15,487 nucleotides of DNA from RH-AL1 sp964243435 (GTDB lineage: Bacteria > Pseudomonadota > Alphaproteobacteria > Rhizobiales > Beijerinckiaceae): positions 1 through 15,487 of the forward strand of contig CAXTFM010000079.1 of the NCBI GenBank assembly GCA_964243435.1. The letters run 5' to 3'. The notes beneath the pieces were generated by a model. That model did no database searches. It worked only from the letters and a program-made list of their open reading frames with translations, and was not told where the DNA came from. Shown here piece by piece: positions 13,748 to 15,487 of this stretch. Numbering within the stretch: the stretch's first letter is position 1; each line of letters opens with the position of its first letter. The position numbers were made by a program, and so were the translations under genes.

Positions 13748-14784
13748 TGCGTCGCGCCCCCGTCCTCATGCTCGTCCTCCTCGTCGCCTCAAGCGGCGCG
13801 GCGGCGGCGCTGCCCGCCCACCACCCCTTCGCGGTCGGGGCCGGCGAAGGAGCTGTCGGCCACCAGAACGCGGTCGGGGCGTGGCTCATCGCGCGTGAAA
13901 GCGCCTTCTACCTCGCCCTCACCGGGGCGGTTCGCACCGCGCGGGCGGGAATGGCGGGGGCGCTCGGCCTTGCCGCGCTCAGCTTCGCCTACGGGGTGTT
14001 CCACGCCGCCGGGCCGGGCCACGGCAAGGCGGTGATCACGTCCTACATGGTGTCGAACGAGGTGGCGCTGCGCCGCGGCTTCGCCATCGCGCTGTTTGCC
14101 GCGCTGTTCCAGGGCGCCGTCGCGACCGCGCTCGTCGGGGTCGCCGCCTTCGTGTTCCACGCCACCGCGCCGCGCATGACCGCCGCCGCAGAGGTGATCG
14201 AACTCGCGAGCTACGTCGCCATCGTCGCGCTCGGCCTCATGCTGTGCTGGCGCAAGGGCGCGCTGTTGCTCGCCGCGGCGTGGCCGGAGCCGGCCCCGGT
14301 TCTCGCCTTCGCCGCGCCGTCCGCCATGCCCCCGACGATGCGCGGCGCCGGCCGCTTCGCGGCGGATGACGGCCTCCACGCGCCCGATTGCGGGTGCGGC
14401 GGCGCGCACATGCCGGCACCGGGCCGACTCGGCGGCGCCCGCTTCGACTGGCACGCCGCAACCCTCGCCATCGTCACCGCCGGGGCGCGGCCGTGCTCCG
14501 GCGCGGTGCTGGTGCTGGTGTTCGCCCTGTCGCAGGGGCTGTTCGCCGTCGGCGTCGCGGCGTGCTTCGCCATGGCGTTCGGCACCGCGCTCACCACCGG
14601 CGCGCTCGCCGCCGCCGCCGTCTACGCCAAGGGGTTCGCCATGCGCGTGGCGGGCGGCGGCTTGGGCGGGCGGCGCGCCCTCGTCGCCGGCCGCCTCGTC
14701 GAGGCGCTGGCGGCGCTGTGCGTCCTGGTGTTCGGCCTCGCGCTCCTCGCCGCGTGGCTCGGCGGGCTGCACGCGGCCGCCTGA
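13747..14784 (+). CDS. NicO/RcnA family nickel/cobalt transporter
   Basis: This 345-residue membrane protein probably moves Ni2+ or Co2+ across the inner membrane. It has a leading hydrophobic segment (about 5-22, signal or first helix) and about six further helices (roughly 68-88, 110-138, 150-172, 240-262, 264-292 and 317-340). Hallmark motifs of the NicO/RcnA family are FHAAGPGHGKAVITSYMVSNE (85-105), with the metal-coordinating His residues, and GARPCSGA (246-253). Between the two halves is a cytoplasmic or periplasmic loop (175-235) with HAPDCGCGGAH (211-221), a compact Cys/His patch where RcnA has a long His-rich loop. The ATG at 13747 overlaps the DUF1007 stop (TGATG), so the two are co-translated. 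The frame is open upstream to 12910 but that part is a shadow of the DUF1007 gene. Whether it imports or exports metal cannot be decided from sequence. Confidence 0.9.
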   Translation: MRRAPVLMLVLLVASSGAAAALPAHHPFAVGAGEGAVGHQNAVGAWLIARESAFYLALTGAVRTARAGMAGALGLAALSFAYGVFHAAGPGHGKAVITSYMVSNEVALRRGFAIALFAALFQGAVATALVGVAAFVFHATAPRMTAAAEVIELASYVAIVALGLMLCWRKGALLLAAAWPEPAPVLAFAAPSAMPPTMRGAGRFAADDGLHAPDCGCGGAHMPAPGRLGGARFDWHAATLAIVTAGARPCSGAVLVLVFALSQGLFAVGVAACFAMAFGTALTTGALAAAAVYAKGFAMRVAGGGLGGRRALVAGRLVEALAALCVLVFGLALLAAWLGGLHAAA

Positions 14785-14889
14785 GCCGCCCGAACGAACG
14801 GCCGGGAGCGCCGCGGGGGTGCGCTGTCGGCGCGCGAAACCATGGGGATGCTCGGCGATTGCACCTCACCCCATCGCAAAGGTGCCCCC

Positions 14890-15294
14890 ATGCTTCTTCC
14901 CCCCGATACCCTCGTCGCGGTCGCCGACGGCGAGAAGTTCCACCTGTTCCGCAGCGCCGGCAACAAAGAGCACTCGCAGCTCCAGCCGGTTGGCCATCCC
15001 AAGGTTGAAGGATCGAACCACAGCGGCGGCCAGGGCCATTCGAGCAGCGCGGCGAACCCCGACGAGAAGACGGACTCCGAGGACATGCACGCCGCAGCGG
15101 CCGCCGCCTACCTCAACCGCGAGGCGATGGGCAACAAGTTCGCCCACGCCGTCATCATCGCCCCGGCGAAGACGCTCGGCGAGCTGCGCAAGCACTACCA
15201 CAAGACGCTGGAGTCGAAGATCCTGAAGGAAATCTCCAAGGACATGACGGGGCAAAGCCGCGACAGCATCGCCTACGCGATCGAGCACGCCTGA
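14890..15294 (+). CDS. Host attachment family protein (Host_attach domain)
   Basis: The 134-residue product matches the short family annotated as 'protein required for attachment to host cells', common in alphaproteobacteria. The N-terminal LLPPDTLVAVADGEKFHLFRS has the family's opening beta strands with the ADG turn; the middle (about 30-70) is hydrophilic and low in complexity (Gly, Ser, His rich); the C-terminal half contains NKFAHAVIIAPAKTLGELR and ILKEISKDMTG, the typical (V/I)xAPxxTLxxLR and ExxKDLT elements. The fold is thought to be related to the eRF1/baeRF domain, and the attachment role is a family name rather than a proven function. No signal peptide or membrane helix is visible, so it is probably cytoplasmic. 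The ATG at 14890 has AAAGG seven bases upstream; the longer frame from 14842 lacks a site and family similarity. It is convergent with xerD, 18 bases away. Confidence 0.85.
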   Translation: MLLPPDTLVAVADGEKFHLFRSAGNKEHSQLQPVGHPKVEGSNHSGGQGHSSSAANPDEKTDSEDMHAAAAAAYLNREAMGNKFAHAVIIAPAKTLGELRKHYHKTLESKILKEISKDMTGQSRDSIAYAIEHA

Positions 15295-15312
15295 TCGGGC
15301 GCGGGCGGCGCG

Positions 15313-15487
15313 TCAGCGCGGGAGCGGGTCGCCGACCTCGTCCCCCAGCGGGTGGAGGTCGCGCACCATCGCCTTCATGCGCTCGTCGAGGACGTGGGTG
15401 TAGATCTGCGTCGTGGCGATGTCGGCGTGCCCGAGCAGTTCCTGCACGATGCGCAGATCGGCGCCGTTCTGCAGCAGGTGGCTGGCG
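15313..15487 (-). CDS. xerD: XerD tyrosine recombinase, C-terminal fragment at window edge
   Basis: The last 57 codons of a tyrosine recombinase are visible; the rest lies beyond the window. The readable sequence contains SHLLQNGADLRIVQELLGHA (2-21) and DIATTQIYTHV (22-32), with the conserved catalytic His of the LLGH motif and the nucleophilic Tyr of IYTH, then a helix ERMKAMVRDLHPL that ends the protein as in XerD. XerD with XerC resolves chromosome dimers at dif at the division site. The order and wording of the motifs favour XerD over XerC or a phage integrase, but the N-terminal part would be needed to be sure. The short extension GDEVGDPLPR after HPL is variable in the family. Confidence 0.85.
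   Translation of the reverse strand, partial: ASHLLQNGADLRIVQELLGHADIATTQIYTHVLDERMKAMVRDLHPLGDEVGDPLPR

Overview
The window is GC-rich DNA (by eye about 70% G+C) from a bacterium that is most likely an alphaproteobacterium of the Hyphomicrobiales/Rhizobiales type. This rests on the gene order of the division and cell wall (dcw) cluster, the alphaproteobacterial style of the proteins, and the other genes present (3-hydroxybutyryl-CoA dehydrogenase, a DUF1007/NicO pair, a 'host attachment' protein and XerD). The MurE sequence carries the DNPR motif of meso-diaminopimelate-adding enzymes, so the organism makes Gram-negative type peptidoglycan. I cannot name a genus.

Positions 1-11275, minus strand: a compact dcw operon, read from high to low coordinates as rsmH, ftsL, ftsI, murE, murF, mraY, murD, ftsW, murG, with murG cut by the window edge. 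The products modify 16S rRNA (RsmH), form part of the divisome (FtsL, the FtsI transpeptidase, the FtsW glycosyltransferase) and carry out successive steps of lipid II synthesis (MurE, MurF, MraY, MurD, MurG). Most junctions overlap by four bases or are separated by a few bases, so translation is probably coupled. The one loose junction is a 107-base gap between murD and ftsW. murE has no ATG, GTG or TTG at the expected place and appears to start at CTG inside a CTGA overlap. mraZ, the usual first gene of this cluster, is absent.

Positions 11276-11996: about 720 bases with no convincing gene, forming the divergent control region between rsmH (minus) and hbd (plus). It contains a strong 8-base-pair hairpin just before the rsmH ribosome binding site, a set of nested and mutually exclusive inverted repeats around 11715-11756, and two TGGGN repeats spaced like an MraZ box.

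Positions 11997-14784, plus strand: a 3-hydroxybutyryl-CoA dehydrogenase gene with a hairpin after its stop, then a two-gene unit of an exported DUF1007 protein and a NicO/RcnA-type nickel/cobalt transporter whose reading frames overlap by one base. Positions 14890-15294, plus strand: a small protein of the 'host attachment' (Host_attach) family. Positions 15313-15487, minus strand: the C-terminal end of the XerD tyrosine recombinase, convergent with the preceding gene.

I see no insertion sequence, CRISPR array, tRNA, rRNA or prophage. Apart from the mraZ-less leader and the CTG start of murE, this is mostly core chromosome, and I do not see a clear new multi-gene system in it.
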